14,806 nucleotides of DNA from assembly GCA_030837935.1 (NCBI GenBank), contig JAUQXU010000050.1, forward strand, positions 1-14,806. Direction: 5' to 3'. How positions within the stretch are numbered: the first letter of the stretch is position 1; each line of letters begins with the position of its first letter. Below the pieces are notes generated by a model. That model was not told where the DNA came from. It searched no databases and worked only from the letters and a program-made list of their open reading frames with translations. This document shows positions 1 through 6,945 of the stretch, one piece after another. This stretch comes from Candidatus Brocadia sp. (GTDB lineage Bacteria > Planctomycetota > Brocadiia > Brocadiales > Brocadiaceae). A program made the translations under genes and the position numbers.

Positions 1-3000
1 TCATGGGCGCTCGTCCCCATTCCTTCATCGAACATATAGTGGGCTTCCAGACCGCTAGTCAGAGGCGTCGGGATTGGCGTCAATGTCGGTGTAACAATGG
101 GGGTGGGCGAAGGTGTGGGAGTGGGCGTGCTTGTTGGGGTGTATATAAGAGTTGGCGTTGGTGTAATCGCAGGGGTAGGAGTTTGCGGGGATGCTCCTCC
201 AAGGATAATATCCCCAAATGCCGACGTATCTATGTTGTTATTTGCCGTGCCAAACCAGACCGCTAGCCCTTCACGTCCTGACCCGTTATCATCGTCGTTA
301 TATCCCACACTAAAGCCAAGGGTCATACCCGCCGTGGGGGTAACCCCCAGATTGCTCCATGGTATGGCAAGTTCTACACTATACCCGCCGGAAATGGGCG
401 CCCAGCCGTGCAACACGCCTGTCGACTTGCCATGTTTCTCAAAGAGCGTCGAATCGTTCCACCCCTTGATGAACTGGCGGTCGTAACTATCGAAGGTTGT
501 GCCGTGGTTATGGTCTCCGTCAATATAGATCTCCACACCATCATCTTCCCAAACATATGCCGAATCATTATAGAGGTTATCGTCCAGTACCGTCATGCCC
601 ACATACAGGTAGGTACTATCCCAGAGCACACCAAACTTCACGGTGTTGTTCGTTGTCCCAATGACCATTTTGCTCACATCGGTTGCTATATCCCAGGCTG
701 ATTCATTTACATTGCCATCCACGGCCAGATTCGTGCTAACATGAGGTACGGTAACCGGTGGTGCTTCTTCAAGGACAATTTCTCCAAATGCCGACGTATC
801 TATGTTGTTGTTCGCCGTTCCAATCCAGACCGCTAGTCCCTCGCGCACCGCCCCGTTATCGTCATCGTTATACCCCGCACTAAAGCCAAGGGTCATTCCT
901 GCTGCAGGGGTAATCCCCAGATTGCTCCACGGTATGGCAAATTCTATACTATACCCGCCGGAAATGGGCGCCCAGCCGTGCAGTACACCCGTTGTCTTAC
1001 CATGTTTCTCAAAGAGTATCGGATCGTTCCACCCCTTGATAAACTGACGGTCGTAACTATCGTAGGTCGTACCACGGTTATGATCTCCGTCAATATAGAT
1101 CTCCACACCATCATCATCCCAAACATTTGTCGAATCATTATAGAGGTTATCGTCCAGCACCTTCATACCCACATACAGATAGGTACTATCCCAGAGCACA
1201 CCGAACTTTGTGGTGTTATTTGTCGTTCCAATAACCACGTTGTTCACTTCAGTTGCTATATTCCAATCTGGTTCATCAAGGGTCCCATTAACTATGAGAT
1301 TCGAGTGCACAGATGGCACTGTTATTGGACTAGCTGAAAGATTATTACTAAACCTCGCTATAAAGGCATCACGATAACTATTCAAAGAGGTATCATAAGC
1401 GCCAGAGGTAGTCAAAAAATCTGTTGAATAAGTATAACCAGTCACATAGATATTTCCACCAGGGTCTATGGCCAGGGCATTAGCGGAATCATTGCTACCG
1501 CCACCAAGGTACGTGGCCGCGAGGATGTTGGTTAAATCACCGCTAAGCTTCGAGACAAAGGCATCACCCACACCATTAAAAGAGGTATCGTAAGCGCCGG
1601 AAGTGGTGGGAAAGTCTGTTGAACCAGTAATACCAGCCACATAGATATTTCCACCAGGGTCTATGGCCAGGGCATGGGAGGAATCATTGCCATTTCCACC
1701 CAGATATGTGGATACAAGAAGGTTAGTTAAATTTCCATTGAGCTTCGCGACAAAAGCATCGGCATTGCCATTATAAGAAGTATCATAAGCGCCAGGAGTA
1801 ATCGGAAAGTCCGGTGAAGCAGTCTCACCGGCCACATAAATGTTTCCACTTTGGTCTATGGCCAGGGTATGGGCAGAATCATTGACAGATCCACCTAAAT
1901 ATGTAGATGCAAGGAGGCTTGTTAATGCACCATTAAGCTTCGACACAAAAATATCACCACTCATACTAGTCCAACTATAATAACCATTATAAGAAGTATC
2001 ATAGGCAGCCTGAGTGGTTGGAAAATCTGTTGATTCAGTTGAACCAGTCACATAAATATTTCCATCTGTATCTATGGCTATTGATTTCCATGTATTCTCT
2101 GTATCCCTCCCCCCATCATTTTCAGTTCCGCCTAAATATGTAGATGCAAGGAGGTTGGTTAAATCACCAGTGAATTTTGACACAAAGACATCATAGGCAC
2201 CGCCGTCAAGGGAAGTATCATAAGCGCCGGGGGTAGTCGGAAAGTATGATTGAGTTTTGCCAACCACATAAATATTCCCACCAGTGTCTATGGTCAAGGC
2301 ACTGGCGTAATCACTGTACTCGCCACCCAGGTACGTGGACGCGAGGAGGGTGCTTAAATCACCGTTAAGTTTTGATATAAAGGCGTCGGGGCCGGAAGCC
2401 CCAAAGAAAATCCAACTATTAAAAGAATCATCATAAGCACCGGGAGTGATCGGAAACTCCCATGACTCGGTAGAACCAACCACATAAACATTTCCACCAC
2501 TGTCTATGGCCAGGGAACTGGCGGAATCATCGTGCCCTCCACCAAGGTACGTGGATATAAGAACAGCGGTTAAATCCCTATTGAGTCTTGATACAAAGAT
2601 ATCACTGGTATTAGCAAAAGAATGTGAAGAAGTATCATAAGCGCCGGGGGTGGTGGGAAAGTCTGCCGAAGAAGTCTCACCGGCCACATAGATGTTTCCA
2701 CTTTGGTCTATAACCAGGGAATTGCCAGAATCATCGTCAATATCTCCATGTCCTCCCAGGAATGTGGATGCAAGGAGGGTGGTTAAATTCCCGTTAAGCT
2801 TCGAGACAAAGGCATCGGCATTACCATTATAAGAAGTATCATAGGCGCCGGGAGTGGTCGGAAAATCTGATGAAAATGTAGTGCCAGTCACATGAATATT
2901 TCCCCCTGAATCTATAGCTATGGCATTAATAGATCCTCCACTCAAAGATTTAGCGGCAAGGAGACTTGTTAACACACCATTGAGCTTCGACACCGTATCA

Positions 3001-5111
3001 CCACCAGCGACATAAATATTTCCATCTGTAGCTATAGCCATGGCACTCGCAGATCCACCCAGATATGTGGAAGCAAGGAGATTGGTTAACGCCCCGTCGA
3101 GTTTTGATACCATATCACCCCCAGCCGCATAGATATTTCCCCCCGCGTCTATGGCGATCGCATTGCCAGAGTTTCCCAGATATGTGGAAGCAAGGAGGCT
3201 GGTTAGGTCATTGCTGAACCTCGATACAAAGCCACTACCGTTGGTATGATAAGCATCGGGGGTGGTCGGAAAGTCTAATGATTCGGTAGAACCTACCACA
3301 CAGATATTTCCACTGGGGTCTATGGCCAGGGCACGAGCAGAATCACTGTCCTCGCCACCCAGATACGTGGATGCAAGGAGGGTGGTTAAATCCCCATTAA
3401 GCTTTGATACAAAGGCATCGGCATTATCCTTACGAGGAAAATCTTCCGGATCAGTACAATTACAAGAAGTATCGTAAGCACCGGGGGTGGTGGGAAAGTA
3501 TGGCGAAATAGTCTCACCAGTAACATAAACATTTCCACTGGAGTCTATGGCCATGGTATGGACGGAATTATTGCCATATGAAACATCATAATCGCCAGAT
3601 ACACCCAGATACGTAGATGCAAGGAGGGTGGTTAAATCCCCATTAAGTTTTGATACAAAAACATTAGTGATCGGTGAGTCAGTGTAATAACCATTATAAG
3701 AAGTATCATAAACGCCTGGGGTGGTGGGAAAGTCTATTGAAGAAGTCTCGCCAGTCACATAAATATTTCCGCTGGAATCTATGGTCATGGCATGGACGGA
3801 ATCATTGCCAATCGAAACTCTAGATCCTCTATCATCCTGCACATTGCGATGTCCACCCAAATATGTAGACGCAAGGAGGGTGGTTAAATTCTCATTAAAT
3901 TTCGAGACAAAGGCATCACTATTAAGATTCATAGAAGTAAAAGAAACAGTATCATAGGCGCCTGGGGTTGTGGGAAAGTCTGGTGATTGAGTTTCGCCAG
4001 CCACATAAATGTTCCCACCAGAATCTATGGCTATAGCATTGCCAGAATCAAAACCATCTCCGGATCCTCCCAGATATGTAGATGCAAGGAGTGGGTCTAT
4101 GACAAGTCCTTTTGTCCTGTCATAGTCTTCTATCTTAAAACTGTAAGTGAGTTGTAGATTACGGGTTTGGAGTTGCGAGTCAGGAGTAGTGGGGGAGAAC
4201 GACCGATCCCCCGTACCGGATTCTGAGTCCTGCAGGCTGTAAGTTGCAGCTACTTCTACCCTTTTCCCTTCTATTTCCTGATAGACTATGGGTTTTGTGA
4301 ATTTGACGGTTCCTAACGCCGTATCTGCCGCAAGCTTCCCTTCCTCATTTACCCTTAATGCCTGTATCCCGCTGAGTTTCAGCCTTATCACCCCGGGGTC
4401 TGCGCCTGGTTTTACATAAAAGAGTTTTTCGACATTGTTTCCGTATGCCTTCAATTTGAGTTCTATCCCCTCGTACACCTCTCCAAACGTTACCACCTCA
4501 TACGTCTGAATGCGGTTTTTCCACTTCGATGGGTCATTTCCCCTGAAGTCGTTTACTGTTGTGATAGACTTCTTTTCCCCTTTTATCATATCAATCCTTC
4601 CGCCGACAATCTCCTCCTTCAGTACGACTCCTTTTGCCCCTTTCTCATGCTGAGCAACGGAAGTGTCTTGTTTCTTGTTGTGCTGAGGGTCTGTCTGCCC
4701 TGAAGAATCGGGAGCAGGTAAGGAATGGTGCATGTCAAATCCCTGTGCATCTCCATTTGGGGAAGGAGGGGTAACTCTTCCCTTTTCCCCTTTGTTAATG
4801 GGGGGGTTATGAGGATTTCCATGTCTGCGGCGGACATTAGCCCCTGCATTTTTACGATGGGGCAGGGCATAGACAATCTCCCCCTCTTTTGTTACAAATA
4901 CCGTCCCCCCAAAGGTGTGGGCATAGAACATCACCCTCTCGTCAGTCTGTCCTTCATTGGCTATAAAAGGCATCTGGAGTTTCTTAGTCTTTTGCATGAC
5001 ATCTGCCTTTGACGGTTTGCCCGTACCCTCCTGTTCAGCTAAAAGAATGTTTACCGAAAGCATAATCAATAACAGGCATGCAGCTATTACAAGAACCTTG
5101 TTCCTCTTCAT
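1..5111 (-). CDS. Giant exported SBBP-repeat protein with tandem CBM9-like domains (C-terminus beyond window)
   Basis: The frame is open from the ATG at 5111 to the left edge: 1703 codons, no stop seen, so it is 3'-truncated here. A purine-rich GGGAG lies 4 bases before the ATG. Residues 1-30 are a Sec-type signal peptide (KRNK, then a hydrophobic run, then a likely cut near LLAEQE). Residues about 45-75 carry the PFIANEGQ and FGGTVFVTKEGEIVY motifs typical of SBBP proteins, and an N-terminal domain runs to about 340. Residues about 340-1250 hold about 14 SBBP repeats (LLASTYLGG, AIDSGGNIYVAG, FPTTPGAYDTS, DAFVSKLNG), presumably beta-propeller blades. Two CBM9-like domains follow (about 1261-1445 and 1456-1636; WDSTYLYVGM and DDGVEIYIDGDHN), then a Thr-Pro linker and GLEAHYMFDEG, resembling the start of a LamG fold. 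By analogy this is a cell-surface or matrix protein that binds glycans. The ligand is unknown. The leader carries a probable c-di-GMP riboswitch. Confidence 0.93.
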   Translation of the reverse strand, partial: MKRNKVLVIAACLLLIMLSVNILLAEQEGTGKPSKADVMQKTKKLQMPFIANEGQTDERVMFYAHTFGGTVFVTKEGEIVYALPHRKNAGANVRRRHGNPHNPPINKGEKGRVTPPSPNGDAQGFDMHHSLPAPDSSGQTDPQHNKKQDTSVAQHEKGAKGVVLKEEIVGGRIDMIKGEKKSITTVNDFRGNDPSKWKNRIQTYEVVTFGEVYEGIELKLKAYGNNVEKLFYVKPGADPGVIRLKLSGIQALRVNEEGKLAADTALGTVKFTKPIVYQEIEGKRVEVAATYSLQDSESGTGDRSFSPTTPDSQLQTRNLQLTYSFKIEDYDRTKGLVIDPLLASTYLGGSGDGFDSGNAIAIDSGGNIYVAGETQSPDFPTTPGAYDTVSFTSMNLNSDAFVSKFNENLTTLLASTYLGGHRNVQDDRGSRVSIGNDSVHAMTIDSSGNIYVTGETSSIDFPTTPGVYDTSYNGYYTDSPITNVFVSKLNGDLTTLLASTYLGVSGDYDVSYGNNSVHTMAIDSSGNVYVTGETISPYFPTTPGAYDTSCNCTDPEDFPRKDNADAFVSKLNGDLTTLLASTYLGGEDSDSARALAIDPSGNICVVGSTESLDFPTTPDAYHTNGSGFVSRFSNDLTSLLASTYLGNSGNAIAIDAGGNIYAAGGDMVSKLDGALTNLLASTYLGGSASAMAIATDGNIYVAGGDTVSKLNGVLTSLLAAKSLSGGSINAIAIDSGGNIHVTGTTFSSDFPTTPGAYDTSYNGNADAFVSKLNGNLTTLLASTFLGGHGDIDDDSGNSLVIDQSGNIYVAGETSSADFPTTPGAYDTSSHSFANTSDIFVSRLNRDLTAVLISTYLGGGHDDSASSLAIDSGGNVYVVGSTESWEFPITPGAYDDSFNSWIFFGASGPDAFISKLNGDLSTLLASTYLGGEYSDYASALTIDTGGNIYVVGKTQSYFPTTPGAYDTSLDGGAYDVFVSKFTGDLTNLLASTYLGGTENDGGRDTENTWKSIAIDTDGNIYVTGSTESTDFPTTQAAYDTSYNGYYSWTSMSGDIFVSKLNGALTSLLASTYLGGSVNDSAHTLAIDQSGNIYVAGETASPDFPITPGAYDTSYNGNADAFVAKLNGNLTNLLVSTYLGGNGNDSSHALAIDPGGNIYVAGITGSTDFPTTSGAYDTSFNGVGDAFVSKLSGDLTNILAATYLGGGSNDSANALAIDPGGNIYVTGYTYSTDFLTTSGAYDTSLNSYRDAFIARFSNNLSASPITVPSVHSNLIVNGTLDEPDWNIATEVNNVVIGTTNNTTKFGVLWDSTYLYVGMKVLDDNLYNDSTNVWDDDGVEIYIDGDHNRGTTYDSYDRQFIKGWNDPILFEKHGKTTGVLHGWAPISGGYSIEFAIPWSNLGITPAAGMTLGFSAGYNDDDNGAVREGLAVWIGTANNNIDTSAFGEIVLEEAPPVTVPHVSTNLAVDGNVNESAWDIATDVSKMVIGTTNNTVKFGVLWDSTYLYVGMTVLDDNLYNDSAYVWEDDGVEIYIDGDHNHGTTFDSYDRQFIKGWNDSTLFEKHGKSTGVLHGWAPISGGYSVELAIPWSNLGVTPTAGMTLGFSVGYNDDDNGSGREGLAVWFGTANNNIDTSAFGDIILGGASPQTPTPAITPTPTLIYTPTSTPTPTPSPTPIVTPTLTPIPTPLTSGLEAHYMFDEGMGTSAH
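60..190 (-). repeat. Thr-Pro linker coding repeat
   Basis: An imperfect 6-nt repeat (plus-strand ggngtn and relatives) encodes alternating Thr-Pro with a few Ser and Ile, about 40 residues, between the second CBM9-like domain and the LamG-like start. Such TP linkers are common spacers in modular surface and carbohydrate-binding proteins. The low-complexity DNA is prone to length change. Confidence 0.85.
205..1330 (-). repeat. Tandem 570-bp duplication encoding the two CBM9-like domains
   Basis: The stretch at about 205-745 repeats at about 775-1330 with a constant offset of 570 bp (190 codons). For example, ccgacgtatc occurs at 221 and 791, and gaaatgggcgcccag at 391 and 961. Comparing 541-600 with 1111-1170 gives 6 mismatches in 60 bases and no gap. 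The frame is kept, so both copies are translated as CBM9-like domains. The closeness of the copies at DNA level points to a fairly recent internal duplication or to gene conversion. Confidence 0.9.
1365..4095 (-). repeat. About 14 SBBP repeats inside the giant CDS
   Basis: On the plus strand the unit is seen as degenerate copies of ccacccagatatgtggatgc, followed about 60 bases later by tttgatacaaaggcatc. YLGG or its variants are encoded near 4090, 3860, 3612, 3370, 3190, 3070, 2950, 2770, 2550, 2330, 2145, 1905, 1715 and 1515. Most units are 180-250 bp. The three at about 3190, 3070 and 2950 are only about 120-180 bp and lack the FPTTPGAYDTS segment. All are in one frame, so this is a protein repeat and not a DNA array. 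Confidence 0.88.
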
Positions 5112-5164
5112 TTCACTCCCTTCCTTTCCTCTCAAGTTTTTTCTCAGAAAATACTTGTTAAAAC

Positions 5165-5217
5165 AAAAAAAGCCTTACTGCAAAGATATTACATGAAACA
5201 TCTTCGGCAGTAAGGCT
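5165..5217 (-). terminator. Intrinsic terminator in the leader of the SBBP gene (likely riboswitch expression platform)
   Basis: Read on the minus strand, AGCCUUACUG (5217-5208) pairs perfectly with CAGUAAGGCU (5180-5171). An inner stem CGAAGAU/AUCUUUG extends it past one bulged C, and six U follow (5170-5165). The hairpin sits between the aptamer core and the ribosome binding site, 54 bases ahead of the ATG. It would therefore stop transcription before the CDS unless an upstream structure prevents it. Premature termination is the usual mode of many c-di-GMP-I riboswitches. Confidence 0.88.
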
Positions 5218-5230
5218 GTCTTCCGGAAAA

Positions 5231-5257
5231 CCGTTAAAACAGTTTAAACCGTTTAAG
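5231..5257 (-). repeat. Three 9-nt direct repeats between aptamer and terminator
   Basis: The plus strand reads ccgttaaaa, cagtttaaa, ccgtttaag as three adjacent 9-nt units, with two or three differences between neighbours. They lie exactly between the aptamer core and the terminator hairpin. They may form part of an alternative (antiterminator) pairing or may be a simple slippage product. No role can be shown from sequence alone. Confidence 0.6.
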
Positions 5258-5259
5258 CG

Positions 5260-5322
5260 GCTAAAAAAGACCCTTTTCTTTGCGTCCCCTGATCGCTCAG
5301 GGTTTGCCTTTATCGTGATACA
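5260..5322 (-). ncRNA. Cyclic di-GMP-I (GEMM-I) riboswitch aptamer core
   Basis: On the minus strand the leader has UCACG, GGCAAACC (5308-5301), a 6-bp P2 stem CCCUGA/UCAGGG capped by the GNRA tetraloop GCGA (5296-5293), then GGGACGCAAAG (5288-5278). GGCAAACC, GNRA-capped P2 and GGACGCAAAG in this order are the diagnostic features of the GEMM-I family. The following P3 part is atypical: a short A/U-rich hairpin (AAGAAAAG, GGU, CUUUUUU) and then UAGCCG, shorter than in well-known members. I could not draw a convincing P1, so the outer boundaries are approximate. A variant aptamer for another cyclic dinucleotide (3',3'-cGAMP GEMM-Ib) cannot be excluded. Confidence 0.78.
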
Positions 5323-5468
5323 ATTTAAATTAGCAAAACAAACGCCTGCATATTGACACCACGAAGAATCTTAAAGAATTATTTCGTAATCCAATGAATA
5401 TCTGAGACTTACAAACATACCACAACAGAAACAAACGGCAACAGATTTATTCAAACGAGCCATGAAAA

Positions 5469-5519
5469 GTGTGTCATGGCACACAAGTGTAACGTCACAC
5501 AAATGTGTCATGACACATT
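5469..5519. promoter_or_regulatory. Three phased palindromes, probable operator array
   Basis: Three palindromes are centred at 5476.5, 5493.5 and 5510.5, exactly 17 bp apart. They are TGTGTCATGGCACA (5470-5483, one mismatched pair), GTGTAACGTCACAC (5487-5500, one mismatched pair) and an 18-bp perfect palindrome AATGTGTCATGACACATT (5502-5519). The shared pattern is TGTG, six bases, CACA. The spacing and sequence constancy fit a cooperatively binding dimeric regulator. The nearest gene transcribed away from them is the SBBP gene (minus strand), about 150 bp upstream of its aptamer. The half-site spacing does not match CRP (eight bases between TGTG and CACA), so I do not name the regulator. Confidence 0.65.
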
Positions 5520-5682
5520 ACCCATACAAGTGATAATCGGTGCGTATCAACTCTTTGGCTTTTCAAAAAAACGAAACTGCTCATTTGATCTCCGGGGTTG
5601 CATACAGATCAAAAGGATTCGTTCTCAGGGGCAAAAGAAAGGAGATAGGGATACTGATCCTTTAAACGTTTCATAGTACTGG

Positions 5683-5705
5683 AGAGCGAAGAGGCTCTTC
5701 GCTCT
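5683..5705 (-). terminator. Hairpin downstream of ferritin-like gene
   Basis: AGAGCGAAGAG, one G, then CTCTTCGCTCT: an 11-bp inverted repeat with a single central base, 30 bases past the stop of the ferritin-like gene. There is no clear U tract on the minus strand (CCAGTACTA follows), so it may be an inefficient terminator, a 3'-end stabiliser or a protein site. Its position makes a 3'-end role most likely. Confidence 0.5.
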
Positions 5706-5735
5706 ACAATCACAGCCTTGAAAATTCCTTTACGA

Positions 5736-6221
5736 TCAGGCAACCTCCATCATCCATGGAATATCTTCACTGGCAAAGCGGATAATGCTTTCGGTCATAT
5801 AGTTGTATTCTGTCCTGAATTGGTTATAATGGGACAATTCCATATCTGAGAGCATTTTAAAATTCTTTCGATCATTCTCATCTGCCGAGGCTTCAACGGC
5901 CTTTTTGTAAAACTCGTATGCCCTCCACTCTGTATCAACAATAACCTTGATAGCCTCCCCGAATGATACGGTCCTGGCCGGCGTTTCAGGCCGAACGATC
6001 TTACTTTCTGCAGATTCCTGCAAGGCGGGTGTTCGTTTAAATTTTCCCTGATAATATGCCAGAAGAAAGTCGTAGTGCTTTAACTCAACAGCGGCCATGA
6101 TCTCAAACTTTAAGCGCGCACCTTTATCTTTCATCTGAAGCGCAAAATAAGAGTAAAACCGGCTAGCCTTCATCTCTTCCGAAATGGCCGTTTCCAAAAT
6201 ACTTTTGATATCAGTTAGCAT
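5736..6221 (-). CDS. Ferritin-like diiron protein (rubrerythrin superfamily, no rubredoxin domain)
   Basis: A 161-residue four-helix-bundle protein. Both halves carry the ferritin-like signature: E16 with E46-x-x-H49, and E98 with E128-x-x-H131. The helices around E16 (EEMKASRFYSYFA) and E98 (EWRAYEFYKKA) are visibly homologous. All six expected iron ligands are present. There is no Cys, so the rubredoxin domain of classical rubrerythrin is missing. Family members act in iron handling or in peroxide and oxygen detoxification in the cytoplasm; which applies here is unclear. No signal peptide. The ATG has only a weak GGGGA 4 bases upstream. The gene stands alone, flanked by a repeat-rich gap upstream and a hairpin downstream. 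Confidence 0.85.
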   Translation of the reverse strand: MLTDIKSILETAISEEMKASRFYSYFALQMKDKGARLKFEIMAAVELKHYDFLLAYYQGKFKRTPALQESAESKIVRPETPARTVSFGEAIKVIVDTEWRAYEFYKKAVEASADENDRKNFKMLSDMELSHYNQFRTEYNYMTESIIRFASEDIPWMMEVA

Positions 6222-6366
6222 ACAATCCCCAACGAAATAAAACTAAGTACGGACAAAGAGACTTGTCCACGCCATCCTTGAATCTTCGTAACACTTTAGC
6301 TTTTTGAAAACCACCTTTCTCTGTAGGTGCGTACCTGCAGGTATTCACACGCAATAAAAATAAAAT

Positions 6367-6551
6367 CCGCTATGCGGTAAAAAAGCCCGAAGGGCTGAAA
6401 TGATTATAGAACCATGGGCAGATAAAATACACAACCCTGAAGGGGTGAAATAAAAATACCATTACACCGGCATAAAAAACCAATGTCACCCCTGCGGGGT
6501 TAACAGGCATAAATGCATCAATTGGCTATAATCATGACATCCTTTCAGGAT
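6367..6551. repeat. Cluster of short REP-like palindromes
   Basis: At least five short hairpins occur within 185 bp: CCGCTATGCGG (6367-6377), AGCCCGAAGGGCT (6384-6396), ACCCTGAAGGGGT (6434-6446), ACCCCTGCGGGGT (6488-6500) and ATCCTTTCAGGAT (6539-6551). Two are followed by GAAAT-type tails (CTGAAATGA, GTGAAATAA). This resembles the dispersed CCC-GAA-GGG repeats seen between genes in many environmental bacterial genomes. No transposase gene is present in the window. Confidence 0.65.
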
Positions 6552-6692
6552 TTGGAAATTGCAAAGACGTGTTTTGAATCTGCCTCTCCCTGTATATTCG
6601 CTCTGATACAGCCAACAAAACACGGCTTTCTATTGAGATTTTTCAAAATACTAAATTGTTACGAATATTCAAATTCCTTACCATGAACTTAT

Positions 6693-6775
6693 AACCGCCC
6701 CTCCTTCGTGAGGAGGGGACATAAGGAGAGGTATTGATAAAAGATTTCCTTGTTCCTCCTTTGCAAAGAGGGGGA
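6693..6775. repeat. C/G-rich palindromic repeats, two copies
   Basis: CCCCTCCT, TCGTG, AGGAGGGG (arms 6698-6705 and 6711-6718) and CCTCCTTTGCAAAGAGGGGG (6755-6774). They belong to the same CCCCTCC/GGAGGGG family that recurs at 6996, 8784, 10571, 11776 and 12628. Confidence 0.75.
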
Positions 6776-6781
6776 AGAATA

Positions 6782-6829
6782 GGCGCTCAGCAAAAATATT
6801 TTGATATTTTTAGCAAACATTGTAGCGCC
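6782..6829. repeat. Inverted repeat with A/T-rich core hairpin
   Basis: GGCGCT (6782-6787) pairs with AGCGCC (6824-6829). Between them AAAAATA and TATTTTT form an inner hairpin. It lies among other palindromes in the gene-free interval and may be part of a larger composite element. Confidence 0.45.
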
Positions 6830-6945
6830 GATCCCTTGTGGTCTGCATTTGGAAGGAGAATATCCACCCCCTAACCCCCGCCAGCGGGGGACAACGCCCA
6901 TGCTACGTGTTCCGACGCTTCTGGTCAGAGGTCTTCCGAGTTATT

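Larger units (their letters stand above)
5323..5735. other. Gene-free stretch between ferritin-like gene and the riboswitch
   Basis: Apart from the operator array and the hairpin at 5683-5705, this A/T-rich region holds no ORF with a family signature. It must contain the promoter of the SBBP leader, but no convincing minus-strand -35/-10 or -24/-12 pair could be fixed. The short plus-strand ORF at 5476-5676 has no start signal and crosses the operators, so it is not called. Confidence 0.6.

Noticed and set aside
97..486. 129-codon plus-strand ORF over the Thr-Pro linker
   Set aside because: It is the antisense shadow of the repetitive GGNGTN linker and CBM9 coding sequence, with no start signal or family match.
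978..1337. 119-codon plus-strand ORF, with sibling at 408-701
   Set aside because: Both are the same antisense frame of the two duplicated CBM9-like domains; they exist only because the sense strand is duplicated.
1365..4095. Regularly spaced repeats resembling a CRISPR or minisatellite array
   Set aside because: Spacing varies from 120 to 250 bp, copies are degenerate mainly at third codon positions, and the whole region is one open frame encoding SBBP repeats.
4619..4876. 85-codon minus-strand ORF inside the SBBP gene
   Set aside because: It is an alternative frame of the SBBP N-terminus; the main frame carries the conserved SBBP blocks and continues for 1703 codons.
5278..5308. Other riboswitch classes (cobalamin, TPP, SAM) for the SBBP leader
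   Set aside because: None of their hallmark boxes is present, while the GGCAAACC and GGACGCAAAG pair around a GNRA stem fits GEMM-I.
5344..5366. Possible sigma-54 promoter TGGTGTCAATATGCA on the minus strand
   Set aside because: GG and GC are separated by 9 bases instead of the required 10, and the -12 element is TATGC rather than TTGC.
5469..5519. CRP/FNR-type binding sites
   Set aside because: TGTG and CACA are separated by six bases, whereas the CRP consensus has eight between these tetramers; FNR half-sites (TTGAT) are absent.
6689..6901. 70-codon minus-strand ORF
   Set aside because: It translates only the C/G-rich palindromes and the A/T hairpin; there is no ribosome site or conserved motif.
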